Assembly: GCF_947507565.1 (NCBI RefSeq)
Contig: NC_089182.1
Coordinates: 1,116,001-1,180,000, forward strand
Source of the DNA: Oscarella lobularis
Taxonomy: Eukaryota > Porifera > Homoscleromorpha > Homosclerophorida > Oscarellidae
Direction of reading: 5' to 3'
DNA length: 64,000 nt
The position numbers were made by a program, and so were the translations under genes. The notes below the pieces were generated by a model. That model saw only the letters and a list, made by a program, of their open reading frames with translations. It was not told where the DNA came from and ran no database searches. Position 1 is the first letter of the stretch. Every line of letters begins with the position of its first letter. Positions 1-10,800 of this stretch are shown here, piece after piece.

Positions 1-625
1 CACCGCTTTCAAACATTTCGGTTGGGAAGAAATCGGCAAAAACCGCCTTGATTTCACCACCGGCAGCGTCTGCGGCCAATATGAGTGCGTTGACGCCGTC
101 GTAGCTGACGCCGGTGGCGCCGATTTTTTTCCCGTTACACCAAGGCTGGGCTCGAATCCATTTGAGAATTTCCTGAAAGTCGGCGCGTTCGCGCGGCGAC
201 AGGTCGTAGAGGCGTGTCCCGTACGAGGCGCCCGAACCGCGCGTTTCGGCAACGACGAGCGCGTAGCCGCGCGGGACGAGATAGTCGATCATTCGAGTCG
301 ATCTGACGTTGATTTGGCTGCCGAGGAAGATGGAGAAAGGCCATCGGACGACGTTAGCTCGATTGTAGCGCGTCATTTGAATGATCGTCGGAAGTGGAGG
401 CTTTTCTGGGGTCCAGTCGCTTGGTATGTACGTGTCCAAGGCCAATAGGGTGCCGTCGTCGACTGTGACGGCGTGGGTGCGCAGGTCGAACGTTCCGTTT
501 GGAACGTCGAAGGCGTCGACGTCGAACCAACCGGCATCTGAGGATGGGCACGGCAGTTTCGAGTACCGCCACCACAGAGCGGCTGCGCCTATAGCCAAAA
601 TTGCTATTATTGCGGCGTACTTCAT
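1..625 (-). CDS. CocE/NonD-family serine hydrolase (X-Pro dipeptidyl-peptidase S15-like), 3' end outside window
   Basis: An uninterrupted minus-strand frame starts at the ATG at 625 and runs off the left edge (about 208 codons seen). The first 20 residues (MKYAAIIAILAIGAAALWW) form a signal anchor or signal peptide. The body follows the CocE/NonD alpha/beta-hydrolase pattern: DDGTLLALDTYIP, a strand ending VVAETRGSGAS, a helix PRERADFQEILKWI, and a nucleophile elbow GATGVSYDG in which Ser is the expected catalytic residue. The Asp and His of the triad would lie beyond the edge. Family members hydrolyse amide or ester bonds (X-Pro peptides, acyl esters); the substrate cannot be told here. No intron interrupts 625 bases, unlike most neighbours, which is compatible with bacterial ancestry, but the host-like signal anchor argues for a resident eukaryotic gene. 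Family call strong, function open. Confidence 0.85.
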   Translation of the reverse strand, partial: MKYAAIIAILAIGAAALWWRYSKLPCPSSDAGWFDVDAFDVPNGTFDLRTHAVTVDDGTLLALDTYIPSDWTPEKPPLPTIIQMTRYNRANVVRWPFSIFLGSQINVRSTRMIDYLVPRGYALVVAETRGSGASYGTRLYDLSPRERADFQEILKWIRAQPWCNGKKIGATGVSYDGVNALILAADAAGGEIKAVFADFFPTEMFESG

Positions 626-932
626 GTAGCGTTTTATACGGGATTCGAGCTACTACATCCTGAATTATTTTTTTCAAATGTGCTTGGCTAATTAGTTCAT
701 GGCACGTGCATTTACTAAATTAATTGAATTAAGTCATTAATAAATTGTAGAATCCACTACGGGTCTTCCTACTAAATCCGGGTCGCAGGTTTGCGCATGG
801 CATTTTCTCGTTACTCCAGTTACTCCCGTTGCTTCGCATTCCTTGCCGTGCGTGGCTTGGGTTCGACATCGACCAGTGCGAATCGCACCATATCTCTAGG
901 AAAGGCTGAAAAAAGGTCACGAATCGCTTCGA

Positions 933-1084
933 ATGGGAAGCAACGCGAGTTGCACCGCGGCGACGTCCGCTAAAGGTCTCAAAATGTTGTTTGTCTTTTC
1001 TCTAGAGTGGCCGTAGTTGCTGGAGTGTCTGTATTAGTAGGCTACGTAGCTCTCAAGACAGCCTTTCGCGGTACGGCTCATTGA
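933..1084 (+). CDS. possible 39-residue single-pass membrane microprotein
   Basis: A short two-exon frame starts with ATG at 933 (MGSNASCTAATSAK), crosses a 32-nt intron ending ...ctctagag, and continues VAVVAGVSVLVGYVALKTAF to a stop at 1082-1084. The second half is one hydrophobic membrane span; the Met-Gly-Ser start could be an N-myristoylation site. I recognise no family. It lies between a divergent hydrolase gene and guanylate kinase, where a small gene would fit. The intron is at the lower size limit and the frame is short, so this may be chance. Conservation in a related sponge or a matching transcript would decide. Confidence 0.3.
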
Positions 1085-1286
1085 CCACTCCCCTAATCAT
1101 AAAGTCGTGCAAGTAAACACTATAGGCTAGCGTTACGACAGTCCTAAAAGACAAAATTGCATTACTAGCGTTGTTTAGGAACTGTCGTAGCACTCGGCCT
1201 TTTTTTTGAACGGCACTTCGAACAACAAATTTTTAATTAATTAATTATTGCACATTTTTTCGCGCTAAATCGTAGATCTTGAAACT

Positions 1287-2351
1287 ATGACGGATAAACG
1301 ACAAAAGACTAAAGAAGCTGAATCGAAAAAAGGTACGCTTTTTTGATCAGAGAGAGTACCTTCAGAGCGCAATATTTTTTTAGAAAGTGAATTCCTTCCC
1401 CGACCTTTGGTTGTGGCTGGACCAAGTGGCTCAGGCAAGAGCACACTGCTGAAAAAACTCTTCGAAGAATTTCCAGGCGCTCTTGGATTCAGCGTTTCAC
1501 GTGTGTTGAATCGTACGTTGTGGAGAAATATAATAGTTATGTGGGTATAGATACTACTAGGAAGCCACGTCCAAACGAAGTTGATGGAAAAGGTAAAGTG
1601 AAGAATCGTAATGAACATTGCTTATATATTTTTTCTAGATTATCATTTCGTTTCAAGAGAAGCCATGGAGGCCGAGATTGCAGATGGAAAGTTTATTGAA
1701 TCGGCCGTCTTTTCTTCAAACATGTACGGGACAAGTAAACGGGCTGTTGCTGATGTCTTACAAGCGGGACGAATTTGCGTCTTAGATATTGACATGCAGG
1801 TAAGAAACGCAACGTCGTCAACTGAAGTTTGACTGGCATCGATTTCTTTAATTAAAAGGGCGTTCGAAACGTGAAGACGACAGATTTGAATCCAATATAC
1901 ATATTGATCAAACCGCCTTCTTTTGAAGTACTGGTAAGTTTTTAGCAGATGTCAGTCTCTCTATCTCTCTCTTAGCAACCGTTTTATTTTGATATGTATT
2001 TTTTTGCTTATGTATCTTAGGAGCAAAGGCTTCGAGGGAGGCATACTGATACTGAGGAAGCCATAAGCCAAAGATTAGGCGCAGCCAAAGAAGAGCTCGA
2101 ATATGGTAAAAGCGTTTTTATTTTGGGTTCTCTTCATTAAATTGATTAGTTGGCCTGTTCACACTGTAGCTAGTCAACCTGGAGTGTTTGACCACGTGGT
2201 TGTGAATGACACCGTAGAGAATGCCTATTCTCAGCTTCGGGGCTTTTTGATTGAGGTATCACGTGGCATTTCCAGGTGGTTACACGTTTTATACACTGAA
2301 GGCATTTAGGATATCAAGAAATTGAGTGACGCGAAAGAAAAAGCGAGCTAA
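1287..2351 (+). CDS. GUK1: guanylate kinase
   Basis: Spliced from seven small exons, the product is about 210 residues, normal for animal guanylate kinase, which phosphorylates GMP to GDP in the cytosol. The P-loop is in exon 2 ([17 protein letters not shown]), followed by the GMP-binding segment [20 protein letters not shown] (junction at the His codon between exons 2 and 3), the [16 protein letters not shown] loop, and [14 protein letters not shown] with the conserved Asp. The LID region is [20 protein letters not shown], and the end [16 protein letters not shown] plus a Lys-rich tail matches the family. Exon 1 holds a Lys/Glu-rich leader ([13 protein letters not shown]) that I take as the start because a stop lies upstream. 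All introns are short GT-AG. Nothing is missing. Confidence 0.93.
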
Positions 2352-2589
2352 GGCGTTTGGTGAATGCTGTGACTATTATTTACGTTATACTTCAATTCTA
2401 CTGTGGGTTTTAGTTGTACGGATCCGTGGTTTAGTGTGCACCCGCGGGTGTTAGCGCGCGTGACTTCGCGAAGAATTCTACGAGGATTCCGCTCTCCACA
2501 GTACCGCCGTCTCGTCGTGCAAGTCCTAACAGATGTTATACCTTCTTTTATTGGAGTCTAGTTCATCTAAATTAGTGGGGTCTCTTTAG

Positions 2590-3351
2590 GACACGCGGCG
2601 GAATCTTGATCCTCGTTCTCCTCACAGCTACGCACCTCTCCAGCGTAGTCGCGCATTCGAGAGGCGTCATTAGCGGCATTCATCACATAGGCGTAGCGAC
2701 GCAAAACGTCGCAGAATCTCTCGCTTTCTACACGAAAGTCCTCGGGGGGACCCAAATAGACGAGCCTTTCGAATCCAACTACAGAACAGATTCTAAAAGT
2801 GGAACTAAAACTTTCAAAATTCGTTTTAACGATTTCGTAGTGGAATTGGTCGAATTCCACAGCGAAGGCAGCTCCAATGCATTTTCGATCGACAACAATT
2901 CGCCCACCACGCTCACACTCGGTTTTTGGATTGACGGCAAAACGGACGTCGAAAATTTTGCTAACACTCTTCGTTCAGCGAATCTGAGCAACGTCGTAAT
3001 AAATTCCAAATATTCAGACGCGTCTGTTCGAGTGACGGGTCCCTCGGGCGAGGAGATTGAGTTTTTCAAGACTGGTACGAGAACGTCGACTCGTTTCTTT
3101 CTATTGACGATTTTTTCTTCTTAGATAAGGCTGGTCCGAACCAAGGGAGTATCGGTACTGAGGCGGATGGTAGGGGCTCTCTTAATTTTGAAGAAGCGAA
3201 AAAGTCAGAAGAGGAAACCAAACGAGAGGAAAGGCAGAAGAACGTGGCAATTGTAGCCAGCACCTGTTGCGTGGCTGTCGCCATTGGAATTACTTTCAAC
3301 ATTCTCGTTTGCGTGTTTCCTGATCGTCACAAGAAGAAGAAGAAGACATAA
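2590..3351 (+). CDS. secreted/type I membrane protein with VOC (glyoxalase-fold) ectodomain; first exon not located
   Basis: The first visible exon follows an acceptor at 2589 and opens with a signal-peptide core (ILILVLLTATHLSSVVA); no in-frame ATG is visible, so the initiator must be in a small upstream exon. Next comes a VOC/glyoxalase-fold module: GVISGIHHIGVATQNVAES with a metal-ligand-like His, a mid-domain VELVEFHSEGSS, and a closing VRVTGPSGEEIEFFK whose Glu sits where the family's last ligand is expected. After one intron (3077 to 3124) comes an acidic/basic stalk (EEAKKSEEETKREERQ), a membrane span (VAIVASTCCVAVAIGITFN) and a Lys-rich cytosolic end (HKKKKKT). Together these predict an extracellular VOC domain on a membrane anchor. 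Ligand and reaction are unknown; the fold call is good, the topology is inference from hydrophobicity. Confidence 0.7.
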
Positions 3352-3729
3352 GTTTCGACTCGTTGTGTCCTTTCTCACTAAGACCTTTGCTGTATCGATT
3401 CGATTTTACATTACTAATCGCTTTTTTTGTACTGCATAGCTCTTTGGACGGAATGGGGATGACAGCTGGAGAAAGAGTACCTACAACCTACATCTCAAAG
3501 CAAATGGATCTTCGAAAAGGCACGTAAGGTAAGGTCCTGTATCTGTAAGGCCTGTGATAGAGTGAACGGGTTAGGACACTCAAACTGGCATTAGCACGCA
3601 TTATCCCTCCATTATTAGATTGCGCGTAGGGACAGTCAGGACTCGTGTTACACTGAGTAGATATAAAAATAACGCGACCGACAGGGATGCACACAAACTG
3701 AAAAGAAAATCGTAGGCGTCTACAATCAG
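3352..3729. other. intergenic/3' flank between the VOC gene and the minus-strand collagen-like gene
   Basis: The two genes converge here, so this stretch should hold both 3' untranslated regions. Open frames on the minus strand around 3490-3780 are extensions of the last collagen exon. I see no additional coding exon, RNA gene or repeat. Confidence 0.5.
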
Positions 3730-5626
3730 TTACTTTGCGGGCGTCGGGTCGACTCGCCCTGCACACGGCTTCACTTTCAGACACTACGAGCGATGAAATA
3801 GTATTAGGAAAAGAAATCAGAGTCGTTTAATTGTTGATATACCTTCCACGTCGTGCCGTCGCAAATGCACGGGACTTTCTTCTCCTTGCTGTATTGGATT
3901 TGGCCTGTGAGTTCTTGGGAGCAGTTTCCAGTCAGCTAAGACGTACAGGGATATCTTTTTAGTTGTGACACGTTTGCCGCACGTGTAATATACCTCTTCC
4001 ATCGCGTCTCCTCTTTCTCCCATATCACCCTAAATTATTTTATTGGCACCGATTCTGGGAAATGATAGTATTTTGATCAAACCTTCTGCCCTCTTGGTCC
4101 TTTTCTTCCTTTTTCACCCTAAACTGGCGATATCTCCGCTCTAAACCAACTTCTATTTGCTATTCTAACCTTTTCTCCTGTTGATCCGGGGAGTGCCGTA
4201 TTATTGCCCGTCATCGTTATGTTAAGCGTCCCATTTACGCCTCTTTCACCCTGCCAAAGAGCAAATCAATCCCGAAATATGATAGTGTGACGTAAACGTC
4301 ACCTTCATTCCTCTGAGACCTGGTGGTCCGTCTTCTCCTTTTTCCCCCTTGATAATTCGTTAAAATAGACGCGTTCTTGCGTACAGCGGAGGGAAATCGC
4401 TTTTCTTACCACTCCTCCTTTGACTCCTTGATCGCCTTTAGAACCCTTTAAGCCCTATTCCCCCCAAGGATACATTGACGATGTGTACTTTTCGTTTTTT
4501 TTTGTTTTCGAACCTTTGTTCCGTTTTTTCCCGGTACTCCATCTTGACCTGAGGATCCCTGCCCAGCGAAGTACAGTCGTCTTTTGAAGAAGCGTTTCTA
4601 CGTTTGCGTTACCTGCTCCCCAGACTCTCCTTTCTCTCCTTTCGGTCCTCCCGGTCCCATCTCTCCGTCCTCACCCTTCGCGAACGAATAATTGAGCCCA
4701 AGCGCGTCGTTATATGAAATTTCGAGACACTGACCTTTATTCCTTTCTGTCCCATTTCTCCACTTTCACCGGGGTTGCCCTGAAAGCGACCTCGTTAGAG
4801 TTCTAGACACTCGCAAACGACATTTCTTAGAAACCCTTTCTCCTTTCGGGCCCATGTCTCCTGTAGAGCCGTTTGATCCCGGGGGTCCCTATACAAAAGC
4901 GTTTTAGTCGGGTTTCGTATTGAGTACGTTTTCGTACTGGCGGTCCTTGCGCTCCGTCTTGCCCCGGCCTTCCCGGCCTTCCCTAAAGTTCATTAAACGT
5001 TAATCGTCTGTAGAAGGAGCTTGACTGTAACATTCGTACGTCTTCTCCTGGATCTCCCGGCCTGCCATACAACGTATGGTTCATCTAAAAAACAGGGAAT
5101 GGGTTGGCGGCGGCGTAATGAGACCCCTTCTCGTAGAGATCCAGTACCCACGGATCCCAGGGCAAACGACCACGCGGTCCTCGTTTTCCCTTCGCTCCCT
5201 AAAAAAGAGAAATGCTTCTTTTTCGAATGGGACGTGTTTTCGCGTAGGACTTACCTTTGGCCCTTGTGGACCATTGTCTCCCACATCGCCCTGGGAGAAA
5301 AAGATAGCGCTTCGGGACTTATTTTCTCTTTTCCGTTCTTTCTTACTCGTTCTCCTTTGCACGAATCGGGGCACGGTTGTAGGATAGGATAATGGGGATG
5401 GTGATGGTTCGGATCGTGCGCCCCAATGGCTTCGTCTACACGCACACATAGTACAAAGTAGCAAGCGAGAAGACATCGCAGAACATTGCATTGACGCACC
5501 GTCGCCGTGACCACTGGCGAATTCCCACAGAACGAAACAGAGCACCCTAAAGGAAACGAGGTGCAATTGTTTCCCCAATTGGGGGCTTCGCTTCTCTCAC
5601 AAGGCAAGTCCGACTCGATAGAACAT
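3730..5626 (-). CDS. secreted collagen-like protein with C-terminal Cys module (gene 1 of 3)
   Basis: The ATG at 5626 starts a signal peptide split by one intron (MFYRVGLALVLCFVLWEFAS). The next exon carries a His-rich stretch and the motif ILQPCPDSCKGER, after which many 45-54-base exons each encode Gly-X-Y triplets, all phase 0 and separated by roughly 50-nt introns. One early exon ends in a non-triplet GRLPWDPW. The last two exons encode a short Cys module: LTGNCSQELTGQIQYSKEKK, then PCICDGTTWK, then CLKVKPC to a stop at 3730-3732. The protein should be a secreted homo- or heterotrimeric short collagen of the matrix. Gene 2 starts only 197 bases away on the other strand with the same design, so the two may be co-regulated and may assemble together. 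Individual exon boundaries in the helix were not all checked. Confidence 0.8.
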
Positions 5627-5823
5627 TCTCGCTGGAGCAGCAGCTGCTATTGTGGTCGCTTTGGCGTCGGAGCTGGTTCTATTGTGGAGGTCTTCGCTTC
5701 CTTCTACAGCTGACGCCTCACGAGATGTTTACGGTAGGAGGCGAGCTCTCCTACGCGGCGCTTCCACTCGATAAGAACGCCCTCGCCCGCGAGTCATCTG
5801 CTATCTCTTCCTCGACCGTGACG
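5627..5823. promoter_or_regulatory. shared divergent promoter interval of two collagen-like genes
   Basis: Only 197 bases separate the start codons of two divergently transcribed, structurally matching collagen-like genes. The interval must carry both 5' leaders and core promoters. I see no clear TATA box. The regulatory role is inferred from position alone. Confidence 0.5.
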
Positions 5824-7650
5824 ATGGTTAGCTGGCCGTGTGCTGTTCTTCTCGCGTTTGTTCTGTTCGACTGCGGGGCGCTCGTTCGTGCGTCGCCGAG
5901 ACAGCGTCGTCACGTCGATGACGCGGGCAGTATCGACAGCGACTACTTTGGGCAAATTTCTATTCATTCGAAGAAGAAGACGACCGATGAGGGTGAGATC
6001 GAGACGGCGTCAGCTGGAGTCTGATGCTCGGTTAACACTCGTTCGACTGCACACAGGAACTCCCGAACCGTGTCCGGACGGATGCGAAGGAAGCAAAGTG
6101 AGCGTCGAACATGCGTTTCTTTTGACATCGACTTTTTTTGACGTCTTCCTTTCCTCGTCTTTAGGGCAAAAAAGGCGACGCGGGAAGACCGGGAGACCCG
6201 GTACGGTGGTCTTTGCGAGCGCTAGATGCGCGAAAAGAGCGTCGCTTACGGACGATCTTTTTTCCAGGGGTGGCCAGGTGACGTCGGACGTCGAGGTCCA
6301 CCGGCAATCAGACCGAAATGGGTTTGATTTTTACGTTTTTCTCAACTGCATTTGGATGATCGTTTTTTCGAATTTGACAGAGTTCGGGTGGAAAGGGAGC
6401 AAAGGGCCAACCTGGCCCTGATGTACGTTTTCTTCTTTTTAATTGATCGCCCTACGTTTGAATTCGGTTTTCAAAGGGTCCTGACGGAGAGGATGGAACG
6501 CCCGGACCAGAAGGCCGCCCAGTGAAACAAAGCTATTTAGCGATTGATTGACTTTAATAGTTTTTTTTGTGAAGGGCGATCGCGGTGAGGATGGTCAACC
6601 TGGTCAACCTGGAATGAAGGGAGAGGATGTAAGTTGAAACATTGAGTTTAGAAAAAGTTGAGATGATTTGTGCTTTCTAAGGGACCCCAAGGCGAACCAG
6701 GCGATCAGGGACCTCCAGGAGATCGCGTAAGCTCTAAACTAATCAAATATAAAATTGTTCTGACAGTGCATGTACTCAATGTCCTTTTAGGGGCTCGAAG
6801 GAGAACGTGGACCTAGTGGTCCCCCTGGTGAAGCAGGAAATCGCGGAATGGCTGTACGGACGTACAAGAGTTGGAACGCTGTGATTATAACTTGTACCTA
6901 GGGCGATGATGGAAACCCAGGGAGGGATGGACCTCAGGGTGCCCGGGTAAATTTTTTTGAAACCTAATAAATTTATTCTATACTGTCTGTGCATCGTTTA
7001 GGGTGCTAAGGGTGAACGTGGCTCTGCCGGTCTTTTTGGGGTTAAGGTAGGAAAATTTCATTAGCCAACGAATTGGGGAACGACTTTTTCGGTGTAGGGT
7101 TCGCTCGGCCCTGCTGGTCCGGTTGGGGATAAAGGAGAAGAGGGCCCACCCGGTGCAAGCGCAAATGTTGTTGTTATTCCGGTACCCAAACGTGATTTGA
7201 TTGCGGTTGTTTTACTACTAAAAATTTTGTCTTGAAGGGCCCGCCAGGAGACCTCGGCGATAAGGTGAGGCCGTCAGAGTAACTCTCGTCGGCCTAAACT
7301 ACGTCTTCTTTTTAAGGGAGATCCTGGCGATCGAGGGGAAACAGGGCAAAAGGGACAATCCGGATCAAAAGGACAACCAGGAACGATCATTGGACAAGTA
7401 TAGCATATTGCACAGAACGCGACGCGTTCTGACGTAGACATGCGTTTGTGTTCCTTTTTAGGTGTTGTATGTGGATAAAGAGGCTTGCACTTCTCTTAAC
7501 CAAGGCACGGTTTACTACGATGAGAACAACAAATGGCTCTATTATTGTGACGGATCGGATTGGAAGGTAAGGTCTCACACGCACTAATGATTACTGATTT
7601 TGACGTATTTCGATCAGTGTATCGGAACAGTTCCGTTAAGTGATCTCTGA
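5824..7650 (+). CDS. secreted collagen-like protein with C-terminal Cys module (gene 2 of 3)
   Basis: Starts at ATG 5824 with signal peptide MVSWPCAVLLAFVLFDCGA, then an acidic/basic leader and the motif TPEPCPDGCEGSK spanning exons 1-2, a near copy of the divergent neighbour. About a dozen phase-0 exons of Gly-X-Y triplets follow, for example GAKGERGSAGLFGVK. An early exon departs from triplets and ends PPAIRPKW. The penultimate exon holds the Cys module, ACTSLNQGTVYYDENNKW then YYCDGSDWK, and the last exon supplies CIGTVPLSDL and the stop at 7648-7650. Family knowledge: such short collagens are secreted matrix or basement proteins in sponges and cnidarians. The gene looks whole. It is followed at about 200 bases by a third collagen-like gene on the same strand. 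Confidence 0.85.
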
Positions 7651-7865
7651 TTCCTCTATCAGTGACTTTCGGCTCTTTTTTTGTCTGCACTCTTTGTTTT
7701 TTTTCGTTTTTCACCGGGGTGGGAGGGCGTGTCAAAATCCAATTACACTATTTCTAAACAGATCAGATCGAATTTGCATCGATAACGAATCTGTTTATTC
7801 GGATCTCGTGCGAAAGATCCCCTCTTACCCATTGTTCTCTCACACACGCCTTTCCGTCAAGGAAG

Positions 7866-10800
7866 ATGCGTCTCAGTTTCGTTGTCTGCGCTTTCGTGAT
7901 AATAGCGGCTGCTTTAAGCGTCGCACGAGGTAGGAATTGACGCCTGTTATTTGTATCTCCTACCGGTGCTGCCTAGGACATGGTTCTGAGGAGGGCTCGA
8001 CGATCGCACAATGTAAACTGCTTTGTGAACCCATTACGGTAGGTAGACAGAGCAGCGGATCTCTAGCTTGCATTGATCTTTCAGGGTCGCAGGGGTCATC
8101 CCGGCGAGAAAGGGCCAAGGGTACGTTGGTGCATGCAGGCATCACTTGCTGATCGAGAGTACTCATATTCTTGTGTCTTGCAGGGCGAAAGAGGAGATAG
8201 AGGCAACAGAGGAAAGCGGGGCGTGTTTCCTCCTTGGGTATAGCTGTACAGCAAGTCAATGCCAGCCAGTCTCTTGCTGTGACGATTTCTTTAGTGGCAT
8301 TGGCACCATGTGCCAGGAATTCCAGGACCTCCCGGAAACGTAGAGATGAAGAGACGTTAAATGAAACTGTAGGTACTATAGGCAACTTTTCTATAGAGGG
8401 GTCTAGGAGGAGCTATGGGAAATGATGGAGCCATAGGAGAAATGGTGAGTAGGGGTACGTAGCTCAGTTGGGATAGCTTGTTTTTGACGCGGCGATCTAA
8501 GGGTCCAAGAGGAAGAGGACAAGTCGGAGGTGCCGGACCGCCTGGTAGTGTCGTAAGTTGCAGATAAATTGCCGATACGTGTTTACTTTAAGACTTTTCA
8601 CTGCGAGCGTAGGGTGATCCTGGATTTCCTGGAGATCAAGGGCCTATGGGAGCCAAGGTGAGGCGAGGCGGCTTGGAATCAAAATTGGCGTTGTTGACTT
8701 TTCTGTAAGGGAGATGTTGGTGCTATCGGACTGAGTGGAGAAACTGGAGAAGCTGGTGAAAATGGCGATACCGTACAAAAACTGTTACTCGTGTGAACTT
8801 TTGCTACCTACCGTAAACCATTTTGCAGGGAGAAAAAGGATTGCCCGGCTCTAACGGCGCAGATGGATCACTTGGGCCTTCCGTAAGTTTAGCATAAAAA
8901 ACGACCCGCGTGCAAACGTCTTTCTTAGGGTGATGTAGGAGATACGGGAGATAACGGAGACATTGGAGATACGGTAGAAAATCGAAATGCTCTCCTTTTT
9001 CTCTCAAATTGGGTTCTTTATAGGGAATTTCTGGAAACGCGGGACCAAAAGGAGAAAAAGGAGACACCGTATGGGCAAAACTAAAATGAATTATTACGCT
9101 TTTGATTTAGTAATTAAATAAATAATTAGGGCGATCAAGGTTTTCCGTCCACTGGTGGTTCTGTTATTGGACAGAAAGGAGACGTGGGACAAAACGTTAG
9201 TTTAGAATTAGTTGCATTTTTATGTATTTTCATTTTGGTCTATTACTTATTTAGGGAACGAAGGGCGAAAAAGGAACGGCAGGGAGCGTCGGTTTTCCTG
9301 TAAGATCGGTTGCAAACGTACAGAGATCTAGGTCAAACTTACGGATTGCGATAGGGTGACCCTGGGGAGTCAGGCCCTGGTATCACGACGTCCGTTTCGC
9401 ATGGCGTGTGCAATGCGTCAAACGAAGGAGAAATTCAGATTAATGGGGCCACAGGAGAATTAGTTTTCTGTGACGGCGACCAGTGGCAGGTGAGGCGTTC
9501 TATCGTTCCACGTCTTATATGTACTAATTTTTGCACTTTAGTGTGTAGAATCCAACCTCTGCTGTATGAATAAAAATGCAACTGAGAGACTACGTCTTTT
9601 AATTAATTAATTTTTTGTTTGTAGGCAAAGAACAAATTTATTACGAGGCGTTGAACGATTCTGCATCGTCCCAGAAGCACAAGGCAACCGACTTTATTCT
9701 CATCGTCGACGACTCGGCAAGCATGAGCACCGAGCAAGATTGGATAGCTCAAGCGGCATTAGCACTAGATGAACGGCTTAATGCACGCGGCATCGGCACG
9801 GGCGAAAAAAAGAATCACTTCTTCGTTGTCATATTCGGCATCATTAACCACAATGTCGATGATTGGTTGCTGTATCGCGTAGAGATCTTTAACAACAGTT
9901 ACGCTAGTTTTTCTGCCAAGTCGGTTGAAGCTGCGGCAAAAACAGCGTTTAAGAAAAAGGGAAACGCCGAGGACGGATACGAAGCGATAGAAAAGGCTCT
10001 AGCCATGCCAGAATTGAGATCAGACGACCCTGAAGTGGCACTCAATATCGCTTTGATTACTGACGAACCGAGAGATCCATGCTCGAGGCCTAGAGGCGGA
10101 GATCCGCCAGGAACAGAGTCCTCCCGAGAAGACATCCTTAGACAGCTGCTCAATAAAACTGCAAAGCTTAATGTTATGGCAAACATCAGGTTGAGGTTGA
10201 ACGAGGATACCGCGGAGACGGATCGCGTTATTGCCGTCGACTACAAAGGAACCGTGTTTCGCCGTAATGGAGTGACTCCCCCTGAGCAGTTTGAGAACGT
10301 CGGCTTTGAGGCTTCGTACACTTCCTGCAAGAGTTTCCTGGATTACGGATATTTGGCAATGAGAACTCAAGGAGCTGTTTGGAATTTAAATTTGGTTGAC
10401 GAAACAGCCGACGATGACCAGCTTCGAACTACGTTTACTTCCGACGTGGCAAGAATCAAAGTTGAAGAAATCGTTTCGGGTCCGCAGTGCCAAGAGTGCA
10501 GGATCACGTGCAATGAGGATGGCAGTGAAACGACGGTCTGCACAACTGAAGTGGATTCTTTCTTCTGTACATGCAGAGCAGGCGATAAATCGGTAAGTCG
10601 ATTGAATGTTGGGTATATTGATTTCTATTGTTCCGACTTTGCAGGAAGAAGAGTGCAGACGTCAACAAAACGTGACAACAGACACTGCGAAAACTTTGAC
10701 GGAAGACACGTTTATGGCCATGTATAGGAAATGCAACGAATCCAAGTTTCCTAGTGTGTACAATGGCTGGTTTGACCCGCGCTGGCCTAATAACGAAGAT

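Noticed and set aside
7936-8425. Independent minus- or plus-strand ORFs around 8.0-8.4 kb
   Set aside because: They are off-frame readings through collagen exons and introns.
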